A stretch of 64,000 nt of DNA from Cyclospora cayetanensis (taxonomy: Eukaryota; Apicomplexa; Conoidasida; Eucoccidiorida; Eimeriidae). The stretch is from contig NW_020312667.1 of the NCBI RefSeq assembly GCF_002999335.1, forward strand, positions 142,048 through 206,047. The letters are read 5' to 3'. Positions 15,962 through 26,579 of the stretch are shown one piece after another; position 1 is the first letter of the stretch, and each line of letters starts with the position of its first letter. A model generated the notes under the pieces. That model ran no database searches and had not been told where the DNA came from. It saw only the letters and a program-made list of their open reading frames with translations. Both the position numbers and the translations under genes were made by a program.

Positions 15962-17278
15962 CCTTACCTCGCGCACCGAGGAGGAGAGCGGCAGTCGCGA
16001 TACGCGCCAGGAGGCCCTGCAGCAGCAGCAGCAGCTGCTGCTGCTGCTGCTGCTGCTGCACGCCGCCATCACCACCACAACCAGAGCAGCGCAGGAGGAG
16101 GAGGGGGCCCTGGGGGGGGGCCCCTCGACGCATACGGGTGTGCGCCTTTGGAGGGCCCCCCCGGGGGGTTCCAGCGGCCACACCACAGAGCAGGCGGGGG
16201 GGGAGGGGGGCCCCCTCCGGGGGGGGGCGATCTACAGCAGCAGCAGCAGGACGGGAAGCTCCTCTGTCCGTACATCAACAGGAAGGGTGGGTGCTTCAGG
16301 GAAGCCGAGTGTCGCTTCTCGCATTCAAGGGAAGGAGGCGCTCAGGCGCAGCATGGGACGAGGGGGCAGCGGCAACAGCAGCTGCTGCTGCTGCAGCAGC
16401 AGCAGCAGCAGCAGCAGCAGTCCAACGCGCCGGAGGCCTCTCCCTTCGAGCAGCAGCTGTCGTCGAACCTGCAGCACGGCACGCAGAGCCGGCAGCTGGG
16501 GCCCCCTGGAGCGGCTGCCGAGCACGCGGCAGCGGCAACGCCTTCGGATGCAGAGCAGCAGCATGAGCACCCCGAGGAAGAGGCAGGGGGGAGGCCCTTT
16601 GCAGTGGCAGACAGCATGCGGGGAGTCTCCCCGTACTACGAATCCGACTCGCGGCGAAGCAGCATGGGCCCCTCCCAAAGCAACGGCGGTCGAAGCTCTA
16701 TACAGCAGCAGCAGCGGGCCCAAGTGCAGCAGCTGCAGCAAGTGCAGCAGCAGCAGCCTCACCAGCAGCAGCTGCAGCAGGTGCAGCACCAGCAGCAGCT
16801 GCAGCAGGTGCAGCACCAAATGCAGCAGCAGCACCAGCACATGCAGCAACTGCAGCAGCACCACCATCAGCTGCTGGCGCAGCACCAGCAGGAGGCCTCT
16901 AGAGGCATGGGAGCTCCCCCCCTCTCCCCGCTCACTGCGGGGGGTTCTCCCTACTACCCCATGGCGGGGGCCCCCCCTCCGCACGCGGTGTATCCGCAGG
17001 TGGGCCCCATGGCCGGGGGCCTCGACACGCAGTACTGGTTCCATTTGATGCACAGTCAAAACGGCTTCTGGGGGCCCCCGGGGCCCCCCCGAGCGTACGG
17101 CAGCCCCCAGACCATGGGCCTCCCCAGGGGCACTCCCTATCCGCCTGGGGGCCTCCGCTACGTCTACGGGGCCCCGGGGGCCCTCAGCCTAGAGGCCCCA
17201 GGGGGCCCTCAAGAAAACCCCTTCTGTGCATCGCTTGAGGAGCTCAGCGCTGCTGCCCCTCGCTTCTATGAAGACTGA
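14489..17278 (+). CDS. CCCH zinc-finger protein rich in homopolymer runs
   Basis: A single-exon frame of 929 residues. The ATG at 14489 is the first in frame after a TGA 12 nt upstream. Two CCCH fingers are seen: CPWYPEGRCNYGTQCSFAH (C-x7-C-x5-C-x3-H, residues about 247-265) and CPYINRKGGCFREAECRFSH (C-x8-C-x5-C-x3-H, about 593-612). Such fingers usually bind AU-rich or other single-stranded RNA, so a role in mRNA stability or translation is inferred. Most of the rest is low complexity: at least ten poly-Gln runs (the longest near residue 475), poly-Ala near 515, poly-Gly, poly-Ser and His runs, and GGP blocks from GGGGCCCC DNA. The C-terminal about 130 residues are Pro/Gly/Tyr-rich without long runs. 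I cannot name an orthologue. Confidence 0.9.
15912..15959. repeat. Pure CAG run coding poly-Gln
   Basis: The longest uninterrupted CAG tract in the CCCH gene, about 16 consecutive triplets. Because CAG reads Gln, Ser or Ala in the three forward frames and Leu, Cys or Ala on the other strand, it creates long false open frames. Confidence 0.9.
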
Positions 17279-17587
17279 GCTCTTTGGGCGCAGCAGCTGC
17301 CGCTGCTCCCGCAGCCGTCGCCCCCTGCGGCTCCTCTTGAGGCGAAGGCTGCGTGGCGCTACGCGGCGCCGTCAAGCGTGCAAAGCGCGTGTACAGCCCG
17401 CACAGAGCGTTGCTCGGGAGGGCGTGGAACGAGGCTTGCTGCAGGAACTGCGGCAGCATGTGCTGCCGCCGCTGCTCCCGCAGCAAGTGCGACACGGCCA
17501 GTTGCTGTTTAGCCGCATCGGCAGCAGCGACACAAACTGGCGGTGCTCAAGCAGCAGCGTCCCCACACGCATCAACCAAATGTACTT
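17244..17587 (-). CDS. Terminal exon of an unrecognised gene, apparent frameshift
   Basis: Following a minus-strand acceptor (cttagttag) at 17588, a well-formed frame begins KYIWLMRVGTLLLEHRQFV and reaches about 17510. The downstream coding-like frame is then offset and continues QQLAVSHLLREQRRQHMLPQ through NALCGLYTRF to a stop at 17244. Passing from one to the other needs a one-base frame change near 17505-17512. It is therefore a disrupted gene, a sequence error, or two alternative exons (an internal acceptor, gctaaacag, also exists). The stop lies inside the last codons of the convergent CCCH gene. Product unknown. Confidence 0.35.
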
Positions 17588-17939
17588 CTAACTAAGCGGC
17601 TCAAAAGCGACCAAGGAGGTCCTGGGCAGCAAGCCTGCACACTATGCAAGGCATGCGAAAGATTCCGCTGCGCGGGAGGGACGGAAAGAATAGCCATCTC
17701 ACTCTAACGCGTCTGCCCCTTTCGCTCGACAGCAGCCGCCTTCCCTCCACGGCCTCTCCTCTTGCGGCGTCCTTTCAAGGGGGGCTGCTGCCTCTTGGCT
17801 GCCGCGCGCGGGGAGAGGCTTGGGAAGGCCAAAGAAGCACGAGCGATAGCAGCAGTGCAAAAACGCAGACGCGGCATAGGGCGCTCTCTCCTAAAGTGAG
17901 GTGTTGCTTGCTAGCTCGCGTTCCTGGGAAGGGTGCAAA

Positions 17940-18814
17940 GTAGGGGCCCCTCGCGAAGTTAGATCCGCGAAGGCTGTCGTGCGCTTGCTGCTGCAGGGCA
18001 GCTTGTGCTACACCCCACCAGGCCGCCGCTTGTACATAGAGGCGGCGGCAGCTTCGCATGCACATCTCCAGAGAGCTCAAAGGCATTTGCTTTGGCAAAT
18101 GAAGCATTACACAAACAAAACGCTGCACAAATGGAAACACCTTAGCGGAAAAAAAATTCCCCCCTAAGCTGCACTGGTAGATGTAAGAGGGGGCCTTTTG
18201 CACAGAGAGGCAAGCGTTCGCGTCCTCCTATTCTATATATGCCTATTTGCACTGACGCACATACTTTAAATAGAAGATGTGGAGCTGAATCCGTCGACCC
18301 CTAAAATGTCTAGCTACTAGTACCCAAAGGGGCCTCTAGAGGCCGCTTCCTTTTCCGCATGCATACATGCCCACAGAAACGCAGTGCGAAACGCCAACGC
18401 CCCCCGTTTTTTCGTCTTTTTTTCCTCCTTTTTCCCTCCTTCCCCGCGGGATAAACATGCAGAGGAAGCACTCTTGAGGAAGCTTCCTGAGAGAGAGAGC
18501 AGCTTATATACACACTGCCTAACTCGAAAGAAAGACAGGCACCGTCCGCTGCCCTCGGGAAACCCCCTCAACGCAGCCACCAAGCAAAACTTTTGCCCCC
18601 TCTGCGTCCAAACAGGGAGCAACTGCTAAGAAAGGAGGCCCTCTGCTTGTTGCTCTGTAGCGTTTTCGAAGGCAACAGCCTTCCCGTCCTCAAGAGAGCA
18701 GCTCAGCACTTGATGCGAACCACACAAAAGCCGCCTCCGCGTAAAAAGGCAACACTGAAGGAACAGCTCCACAAGCGCGTCGTGTTCAAAAATGCCGGAG
18801 GCCTCAGTTGTCAT
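17940..18814 (-). CDS. Possible upstream exons of the 17.2-kb minus-strand gene
   Basis: Two pieces look coding. One begins at an ATG at 18814 (MTTEASGIFEHDALVELFLQ) and stays open to 18626. The other, about 18090-17940, encodes a helical piece including RRLYVQAAAWWGVAQAALQQ. Their splice joins could not be fixed. Together with 17244-17587 they may form one small unrecognised gene of 200-250 residues. Confidence 0.25.
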
Positions 18815-18859
18815 AATACGCGTGAAAAAAAACACCCTCTCACAAATAAGCCTCCCCAA

Positions 18860-19166
18860 CACACGCCTCCCCTTCCCCTTACACACATACACACACACAT
18901 ACACATACCCACGCCACTTGGAGAGTCCTAGGAAGCCTAGATGCCGGTACAATAAGACTCCGCTAAACGCCATGGCGTAGACGCAACTCTGGAAGCTGCA
19001 GCGAATACCGTGGGAGCGTCTCTAGCGGCATCCCCAGCGCTTTTAGAGCTCTATGAACGCCACATGCGCCGATCTTGCAAGCTGCTTGAACACGGCAAAA
19101 TGCCAAATGTGTGCTGCTGCGCGTCCTGCGGGATAGTTCGCTCTGACAATTAGGGGGTATTTCTTT
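18860..19166. other. Gap between two minus-strand genes
   Basis: Contains a short CA/TA-rich patch at 18880-18910 and otherwise no feature I can support. It is 3' flank of the UVR-motif gene and possible promoter of the 17-19 kb minus-strand gene. Confidence 0.35.
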
Positions 19167-22100
19167 TCAAGCCGCTGCGTCTTCTGATGGCGTTGGTGCA
19201 TAGGCTGCCTCCTCCATTTGTGTCGGAAGAGGCCCCGGAGTAAGCAACTTCTTATCGTTCTCTTGTTCTTCCCGTTGCTGCTGCTGCTGCTCCTCTTCTT
19301 CCTCCTCCTCTTGCTGTTGTTGCCGTTGTTGCTCCTTTTCCTCCTCTTGCTGCTGTTCTTGTTTCTCCTCCTTCTCTTTCTCCTCCCCTTGCTCTCGCCG
19401 CTGTTGCTGTTGTTGCTCCTCCTTCGCTTCTTCCTCCTCCGCTTCGTGCTGCTGAGGCTGCTGCTGAGGCTTCGAGAGTACACCGGTTACACCTGAAGAA
19501 GCCTTGAGGGCAAGGCCTGCAAACAAGCTGCCAGCCGCTCTTGTCTGCGTTTCCTCTTGCTGCTGCAGCTGCCTCTCCACGTCTACAGTGCCTGTGCTTT
19601 CGGCGCTCTGAGACGCGGAGGCCCCATCACCACCACCATAAACACCAGCGTCATCTTGGGGAATGTGCAGCCTCCGCAGTTTCCCCACAATGCCTGTGGC
19701 CGTCTCTTCTGTACTTGTTTCTGCTTCGCCTTCATCATCTGCTGCCAACATCTGCTTTGCCCTCTGCTGCAACAACGGCTCCGACAGCGGTCCTGAGTCT
19801 GCAGCTGCATGCTCCTCCCCACATCCTTGAGACATCTGCTCTCCTCGATGCATGCTTGCTACTACCCCCGCTTCTGCAGCGACTGCGTTCGCGTCTCCCC
19901 TTGGAGAAAGGCTTCTTGAGGATTTTCCAGCATTCCCCGCTTCTTCTCCAGAGGCAGAGGCTGCTGCCAACTCCGCAGCAGCAAGCGAATGCGGTGTGCT
20001 TTCAGAAAGGCACTCCCCGCAGTCTGCAGCAGCCGCAATATCCGATTCTGCAACTCCCGATTCTTCCCCCGTTGCTGCTGAAAAGGCCGCGTTTGCCACA
20101 CTGCGTGGCGTCAAAACCTCCTCTTCGCTTTCTCCGGAGGGCGGCTCGACGTCTGCCTGCTCGAGTCGTTTCTCCTCGAAGGCAGAACTCGCAACTTCCC
20201 CTCTTCCTGGCTGTATATCGGAGACGTCTAAGCTTTCCCTCTTTTCGTCATCCTCCCTCTTTTCCTCATCCTCTATTTCTTCTCGCGTTTCTTGCTTCAG
20301 GATCTGCAGCAGCTGCTCGTACAAGCGCGTCTCTCCATCGAGACTTTGATACAAGAGCTGCAGCGACAACACAAGCAGCACAGGGCCTGTCACCAGCGGC
20401 TACACGCCTCACCGTAGAGACTGCTCCTGCCCTCTTTCCCGCTTAGCGTCCCTACCTCTTCTTTACCGAGCTCACCTCGTCTCTGTCCTTGGGGCAGTTC
20501 GCACGCAGTCTTCGTAGATTCTTCTTGTGCTGCAGCAGACAACGAAGGCGAGCGACTCGCGCTGCGGCCTCCTCCCGAGAGACAACACTTTCCGCCTCCG
20601 GAAACTCCTTTTGCAACTGCTCCAGTGCCTGTGCTCAAACAAAAACCAACAAGCCCCAAAGCTTGCATGCATGCTCACGCACAGGAGCACTTAAGGCTGC
20701 AGAACAAGCCGTCGAAAACACTCCACACGCTACCTCTCCTGGAAACAAAGAACGCTGCGAACAAGACGCCGCCACGGACCGTCAAAATGCTTGCTCTCTC
20801 TGCATCCAGACTCGCAGTTTTTGTCTTGAGGACGGCGATTTTCTCAGTACACTCCTGAGCGCGAGAAAAAAAGCCGCATCCTCCACGCATACACACAGGC
20901 AGCCTGTCAGCAGCGGCAGCAGCAGCTAACAGCTAAGAGCACGCAGCGCGAAAACACCTCCCGCAGGGCAGAAAAAGGCACATGGGCAAAAACCCCAGAG
21001 ACAGAGACACCACTTTTAAAAGCAGAAAAAGTAAAACAAACAAAACACACCTGAATTTGCTGTGCGAGAGAGGCTGCGGCCTTGAAGTCACGTGTCTGAG
21101 CAGACAGCCGCTTCTCCTGTTGCAGCACTGGCAGCAGCAACTCGAGCTGCTGCTGCTCCGCGCACAGCAGGAGCCGCTGCTGCTGCGCTTCGTGCTGCTG
21201 CTGCTGCAGCTCTTTCCGACGTCTCTCCAGCTGCTGCAACAAGTCCCTAAAGGCCAGAGGCAGCGCGCCACAGAACGCCGAAAGAACCCACGCGCAGAGG
21301 GTGTATCATGGCTACGGAAGCATGCACCTGCCCTGCTTTCCCTTGTCTCCCCCAAGCGAAGCGAAAGATGGATGCAAAGGGAGCAGAGTAAGATGCCACA
21401 GGGACGAATGTAAGAGGCGGGAGAGGGGGCGCGCATGCGGCTTACTGTTGCTCGACAAGCCGCTGCATGGCGCTGCTTGTACTGTCGTGCATTTTCCTTC
21501 TCAAAGCTAGAAGCGCACTGAAAAAAGCCTCCCTAGTCTCCAAAAAGCCGCAAACAGACGACAGCTTTGCGGCCTGCTGCTCGCCTCTGAGAACAGATCC
21601 ACCCACACAGAAACGGCAAAAGAAGCGAGCGCTGCCAGCAGCATTGCACACACAAAGACACACATAGACACGCACAGACACACACGCATATATGTATACA
21701 TACGCATACACATACACATACATATAAATGTATACAGACACATACATACAGACACACATACATACATACATGCACATACATACATACATACACACAGACA
21801 CATACACACAGACACATACACACAGACACATACACACAGACACATACACACAGACACACATACATACACACATTCACACCCTCCCTTCGCTCCAGGCCAG
21901 GCTTCCAGAGGTTCATGCATTGGGCACCCATTCCAGCAGCCCCTCATTCATGGAGATATCACGATTGGAAATGTGCGAAAATGTGTTGGCAGAGCGATCT
22001 GAAAGTCGAGAGGCAAGAGGCACAGGAGAAATCGACAAAAGCCTTGGGAGGCAGAAGGCAGCGCTAACTGCAAGACGCCATCAAGTACGCACTCCTCCTG

Positions 22101-22703
22101 AAGCTTGCCCAAGGCTTCCGTGGCGAATCCGAGTTCCTTTAGCTGCTCTTTAAGCTGAAAAACATACAGAGGGAAAGAAAACAACGACACGAAAGACATC
22201 CTACTACCCATCTCCCAGTGCTGCTCCTGCCCTCTCGTTGGTTGCTTCTGTTTCGCGTCTGCGGCTGCAGACGCTTGTGGAGGTGTACCTGCAGGTTCTC
22301 CTCGGTGAGTTTCTGCTGCTGCATCTCGAGCTGCTGCTGCTGCTGTATCGCATCAGCTGCCGCTGCTGCCGCTTCCACAGATGCTCTGCATCAGCATTTA
22401 CACCGGACGCAAGTGAAGAGCTGCGGCTGTGCTAGGGGGTTGGTACATGCGTGTGCGCTGTGTGTGGCTATAGGAAGCAACACGAAGGCTGCTCAAAGAC
22501 AGACAGTGAGAGGCAGACTTGCTGGAGGAAGCGCAAACACGAGAGATCGGCAAGCTCGTATAGCATCAGAGGGGTTCACAAGGAAGCAGACAGACAGAGA
22601 GACAGAAGGAGGCATAAGGGACAGACAGACAGACAGACCGAAGGAGGCACAAGGAAGCAGACAGATAGACAGACAGACAGACAGACAGACCAAGGGACGA
22701 AAC

Positions 22704-22736
<33 letters not shown>

Positions 22737-22779
22737 CACAGACAGACAGACAAACCGAAGGAGGCACAAGGAAGCAGAC

Positions 22780-22827
<48 letters not shown>

Positions 22828-25456
22828 CAAGGGACGAAACAGATAGACAGACAGACAGACAGACAGACAAACCGAAGGAGGCACAAGGAAGCGGAGAGAC
22901 AGACAGAGAGACAGACAGACAGATCGAAGGAGGCACAAAGAAGCGGAGAGACAGACAGAGAGACAAACAGAGACAGACAGACAGATTGAAGGAGGCACAA
23001 GGAAGCAGACAGATAGACAGACAGATAGACAGACAGAAAGACAAACAGAGAGACAGACAGAAAGACAGACAGACAGAGTGAGGGGCCAGTACACCAGAGC
23101 CGCGTAGGACAGGCGCAGGGAGAGAGAGAACAAGGTTCAATCTCCTTACACTCGAAAGACGTTTCGCTTCATCTCTTCGGTTTCCTCTAGGGCAGACAGT
23201 CGGCGTTGTGCCTCCTCCAGCTGCTGCTGCACCTGTCTGAAGCCGCAGGCAGCGCAGCACTAACGGCTGCTTGTCAGAACGAAAGGCGCATGCAAAAGCC
23301 CCTTGAAGCCCTTTTGCACAAGACTTGCGACTCGAGAAAAGAAGAATGGATGGACTATGTCTTAAAAGCGTAGAGAGAGAAAGAGACAAAGAGGCAGAGA
23401 GAGAGAAAAAAAAAGTAGCACAGCAACAACGGCTGTTAGCAGCACATGCAGCAGAACGAAGCAAGAAAAGAAAAACCTACTGCCGCTCTTCCTGCAGCTC
23501 TGAAAGCACAGCGCCTTCTTCTTCTTTGATTTGCTGCATGCGCGCTTCTGCTGCTTGCACGGACTCCGCGGCAGCTGTTGCAGCTGCTCGGCAGACTGCG
23601 TCCTCTTCTTCGAGCTGCTTCAGCCGCTGCACGGGCAGGAGCGAACCCCACAGCAACAGCAACAGCAGCAGTAGCAGCAGCAGCAGTAGCGGCAGCAGCA
23701 GTAGCAGTACCAGTAGCAGCAGTAGCAGCAGTAGCAGCAGCAGTAGCAGCGATAGCAGTAGCAGCACTTGGAGCCAGCCAGCCTGCTGGATTGCTTTCGA
23801 ACAGCACCAGCAGCAAGCAAGTGCAAAAAAGCATTGTGTGTGAGTGTGTGTAGCTACAGCCGTATTCGTCGAGTTTTACCTCTTGTGTGGTGTCTCTAAG
23901 GCGCTGCTGCCCTGCTATCTGCTCAAGCACTTGCTGCTTCGCCTGATCCACAAGTTTATCCCTTTCTCGCTTCGCTTGCTGCAGCATCTGCTCCAGCTGC
24001 TGCTGCACGGTGCCAGTGATGTCTGTGAGCCGCTGCAGCTGCTGCAGCTGCTGCTGCTGGAAGCGGGAGGACTGCTGCTGTAAGTCGCTCAGCTGCAGCA
24101 GCAGGAGGCACACAAGGGGAAGGGAGGCGAGGCATGAACTCCGCAAGGCCAAATTACGCTGAGCTGGAAAAGAACAGCAAAGACGAAAACAGACAGAAAC
24201 ACACACCCACACACAGCAACGGGGAAAAACTTGTGCTGTAGAAGGCGCTTTCGTGAAGATCTTTCCTACCTGCTCTTTAGAAGTGGCAACGTGCTCGTCT
24301 GAGCTTGCGGCAGCCGTAAAATCCTCCGCTTCGATCGCGTCTTCCAATTGCTGCAGCAGCTCCTGCTGCTCCCGCCGCAACGCTGCAGTGCTCTGAAGAG
24401 CAGCAAACCACGGAGAAGGCCCTTGCGGAGGAATAGAATTCACCACGAAGGAAAGACAGCACTAGCAATAGCAGCATTAGCAACAGCCCGCGATGTAGCA
24501 GCATTAGTATGAGCATTAGCAGCATTAGAACTAGCAGCACTACCAGCATTAGCATTTGCAGCATTAGCATTAGCAGCATTAGCGCTAGCAGCACTAGAAT
24601 TAGCAGCACTAGAATTAGCAGCACTAGCAGCAGCAGCAGCATAAACAGCACTGGCAGCATGAGCGTTAGCAGCACTAGTAGCATTAGCAGCACTGGCAGC
24701 AAGAGCGTTAGCAGCACTAGTAGCATTAGCAGTTGCAGCAATGGCATTAGCATCACTTGCAGCATTAGCAGCATGAACAGCACTAGCAGCATTAGCATGA
24801 GCAGCATATACAGCACTAGCAGCGTTAGCAGCATAAAGATTAGCAGCATAAACAGCAGCAGCAGCAACATGCCACCTTTTCGGCTTGCGCTTCCTTCTCT
24901 GCCGTTGCCAGGAGATCTGCAAGCACCGCACTCTGGTCCTGCAGAGCGCTGCTGCGGCAAATGAAGTAAAAAGCTTCAAGCTCCTCCCCGATTTTCGCAG
25001 CATCTGGCAGCTGTGAGAGGCGTTGTGCTGCATGCGTCACAGAAGAGACTCCAGCGAGGACAGACGTCGTCCTATGACTGCTGGGGGAGCTCTCAGATGC
25101 GATGAAGCCTCCGCCCGTAGAGACATCCTCCTTGCTGCCTGCAGCATTTTGAGACTGAGAAGTAGTGCTTTCCTTGAGAGGCATTACCCAGTGAGAGGTC
25201 TCCGAGTAGCTGGAAACTGCGCTGCACGATGGAGAGACTGGTTTCAATAACGTTGGAGTCGAAGAAGCCAGCGATTTCTGCTGCGGCTCGTGTGGCAGCT
25301 GCGTCTGCAGCTGCGGACGCTCCTCGGTAAGCAACGGGCGCTGTACTTCTTGTCTGTGCTGCTGCTGCTGTTGCTGTTGGTGCTGTTGCTGCTGCTGCTG
25401 TTGCTGTTGGTGCGGTTGCTGTTGGTGCTGTTGCTGTACTTCTTGCCTGTGCTGCG

Positions 25457-25489
<33 letters not shown>

Positions 25490-25506
25490 CTACTTCTTGC
25501 CTGTGC

Positions 25507-25542
<36 letters not shown>

Positions 25543-26579
25543 AACCAGCAAGCAACACCTGGTAGAATTGTGCGTTTTGCTTTTTTAACGATCTTTGGTG
25601 CCTGTAGAATTGGCATTTGTCCTGAAGGCTGCACGGGGGTTTCTGAAGACACTGCGGGAAACAAAGACTCCGGCAAGAAAGCCTCTTCGTGCCTTTCGAC
25701 AAAAGGGCCCCTGTGAGCCGTTGCAAAGGCATGCTGCAGCAGTTCCAGGGGCCCCTCACTGCTGCTGCTTGGGGGAAGAAGAGCCGCAGAACTGGAGGCT
25801 TCAGCATGCGCCTTTTGGAGGGGGGGGCGGGATGGCAGTCCGTCAGTGGAGAGGCTGGCTTCCCCCAATGGCAGATGTTGCAAGCGTTGCTGTTGGCGCT
25901 CTTGTTGGAAAGTCTCTAGGGAGACGGGAAGAGGCCTAGGTGTGCCTGAGGGTGCTGGCTGTGCAGAGCCAGAGCCATACATCCGGCTGGGGGAGGTCTC
26001 CTGCATGCCTTTCTGTGCTGCATGGGAAGAGGAAATTGCTGATGGGGAGGTGTTGGCAGCGAGGGGGGGGGCAGCATGGCCTTCTTGCCGGCTGCGTGAT
26101 GCAAAAAGAAAGGAGAACGCAGACGACGCTGCGCGGGCGAAAGTGCTGCCCTCGGATGGCGTCGAATATGCGTACGAACTTCCCACGCTAGGGGGGGGGG
26201 GGGCCCTCCCCTCTTGGGGGCCCCCCAGGAGGGCCTCCTTGGGAGGGACGGAAAGCAGCCAGGCGGGGATCTTCCCCGTCGTGCTGCTGCTGCTGCTGCC
26301 CTATGGGGCCTCCACTCGAAGGGGCAGCGGAAAGGGGAGAAGGGGCCCCCCCCCTTATTACCGCCGTGGAAGGGGCCCCCCTTATTACCGCCGTGGAAGG
26401 GGCCCCCGTTATTCCCGCCGTGGAAGGGGCCCCCGTTATTCCTGCCGTGGAAGGGGCCCCCGTAGCAGGGGGGCCCACCGCCCCAGAGCGAGGAGGCCCT
26501 GCAGGGGCGGTGTTGCTTCCTTTGGGGGGGGGTCTTGGGGGGGGGGCCCCCTGATAGCCATGCCCGAGAAGAGCTCCAT
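19167..26579 (-). CDS. Large coiled-coil protein with UVR-like motifs
   Basis: Twelve exons with consistent GT-AG signals and phases: 26579-26479, 26187-24876, 24392-24270, 24092-23880, 23626-23481, 23236-23150, 22385-22289, 22154-22089, 21517-21446, 21233-21051, 20628-20476, 20357-19167; about 1,247 residues. Residues about 246-316 are Gln-rich. From about 440 to 870 the chain is a near-continuous Gln/Glu/Arg coiled coil. Two segments resemble the UVR motif of UvrB/UvrC: DAIEAEDFTAAASSDE (about 489) and QTRDFKAAASLAQQIQ (about 785-800). The last exon holds an acidic Ser/Ala-rich region and a Glu/Gln repeat. Such proteins are annotated in Toxoplasma and relatives only as UvrB/uvrC motif proteins; a structural or scaffolding role is inferred. 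Weakest points are exon 1 (it fits in phase but is short and Pro-rich) and the acceptor of exon 10. Confidence 0.8.
21640..21885. repeat. Intronic CACAGA/CATACA microsatellite
   Basis: Fills much of the intron between exons 8 and 9 of the UVR-motif gene (21518-22088). Degenerate CATA and CACAGACA units leave several frames open without being coding. Confidence 0.9.
22570..23085. repeat. Intronic CAGA repeat with longer period
   Basis: About 500 nt of CAGA/CAGACA units in the intron between exons 6 and 7 of the UVR-motif gene. They are interrupted at intervals by a non-repeat spacer containing CGAAGGAGGCACAAGGAAG, present six to seven times. This gives a higher-order array of a microsatellite nested in a minisatellite. 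Confidence 0.9.
23640..23770. repeat. Intronic AGCAGT/AGC repeat
   Basis: AGCAGT and AGC units in the intron between exons 4 and 5 of the UVR-motif gene, just upstream (minus strand) of the acceptor at 23627. Confidence 0.85.
24460..24870. repeat. Intronic AGCAGCATT nonamer array
   Basis: About 400 nt of 9-nt units with the theme AGCAGCATT and variants (AGCAGCACT, AGCATTAGC), filling most of the intron between exons 2 and 3 of the UVR-motif gene. A 9-nt period keeps all six frames open. Confidence 0.9.
25343..25550 (-). repeat. Coding CAG/CAA tract in exon 2
   Basis: On the minus strand this reads as poly-Gln broken by HRQEVQ-type linkers, residues about 246-316 of the UVR-motif protein. 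CAG and CAA are mixed, unlike the purer CAG run of the CCCH gene. Confidence 0.85.
26340..26465. repeat. GC-rich tandem repeat in intron 1
   Basis: Four to five near-identical units of about 27 nt containing CCGTGGAAGGGGCCCCC and TTATT(A/C)C. They sit within the predicted first intron (26188-26478) of the UVR-motif gene. Two of three minus-strand frames stay open through it (Gly/Asn/Lys- or Ala/Pro/Ser-rich); the third, which continues from the ATG exon, has stops. Confidence 0.8.

Noticed and set aside
14726..17059. Long open frames antisense or out of frame to the CCCH gene
   Set aside because: They are the Leu/Ser/Ala readings of CAG runs; only the frame with two CCCH fingers is supported.
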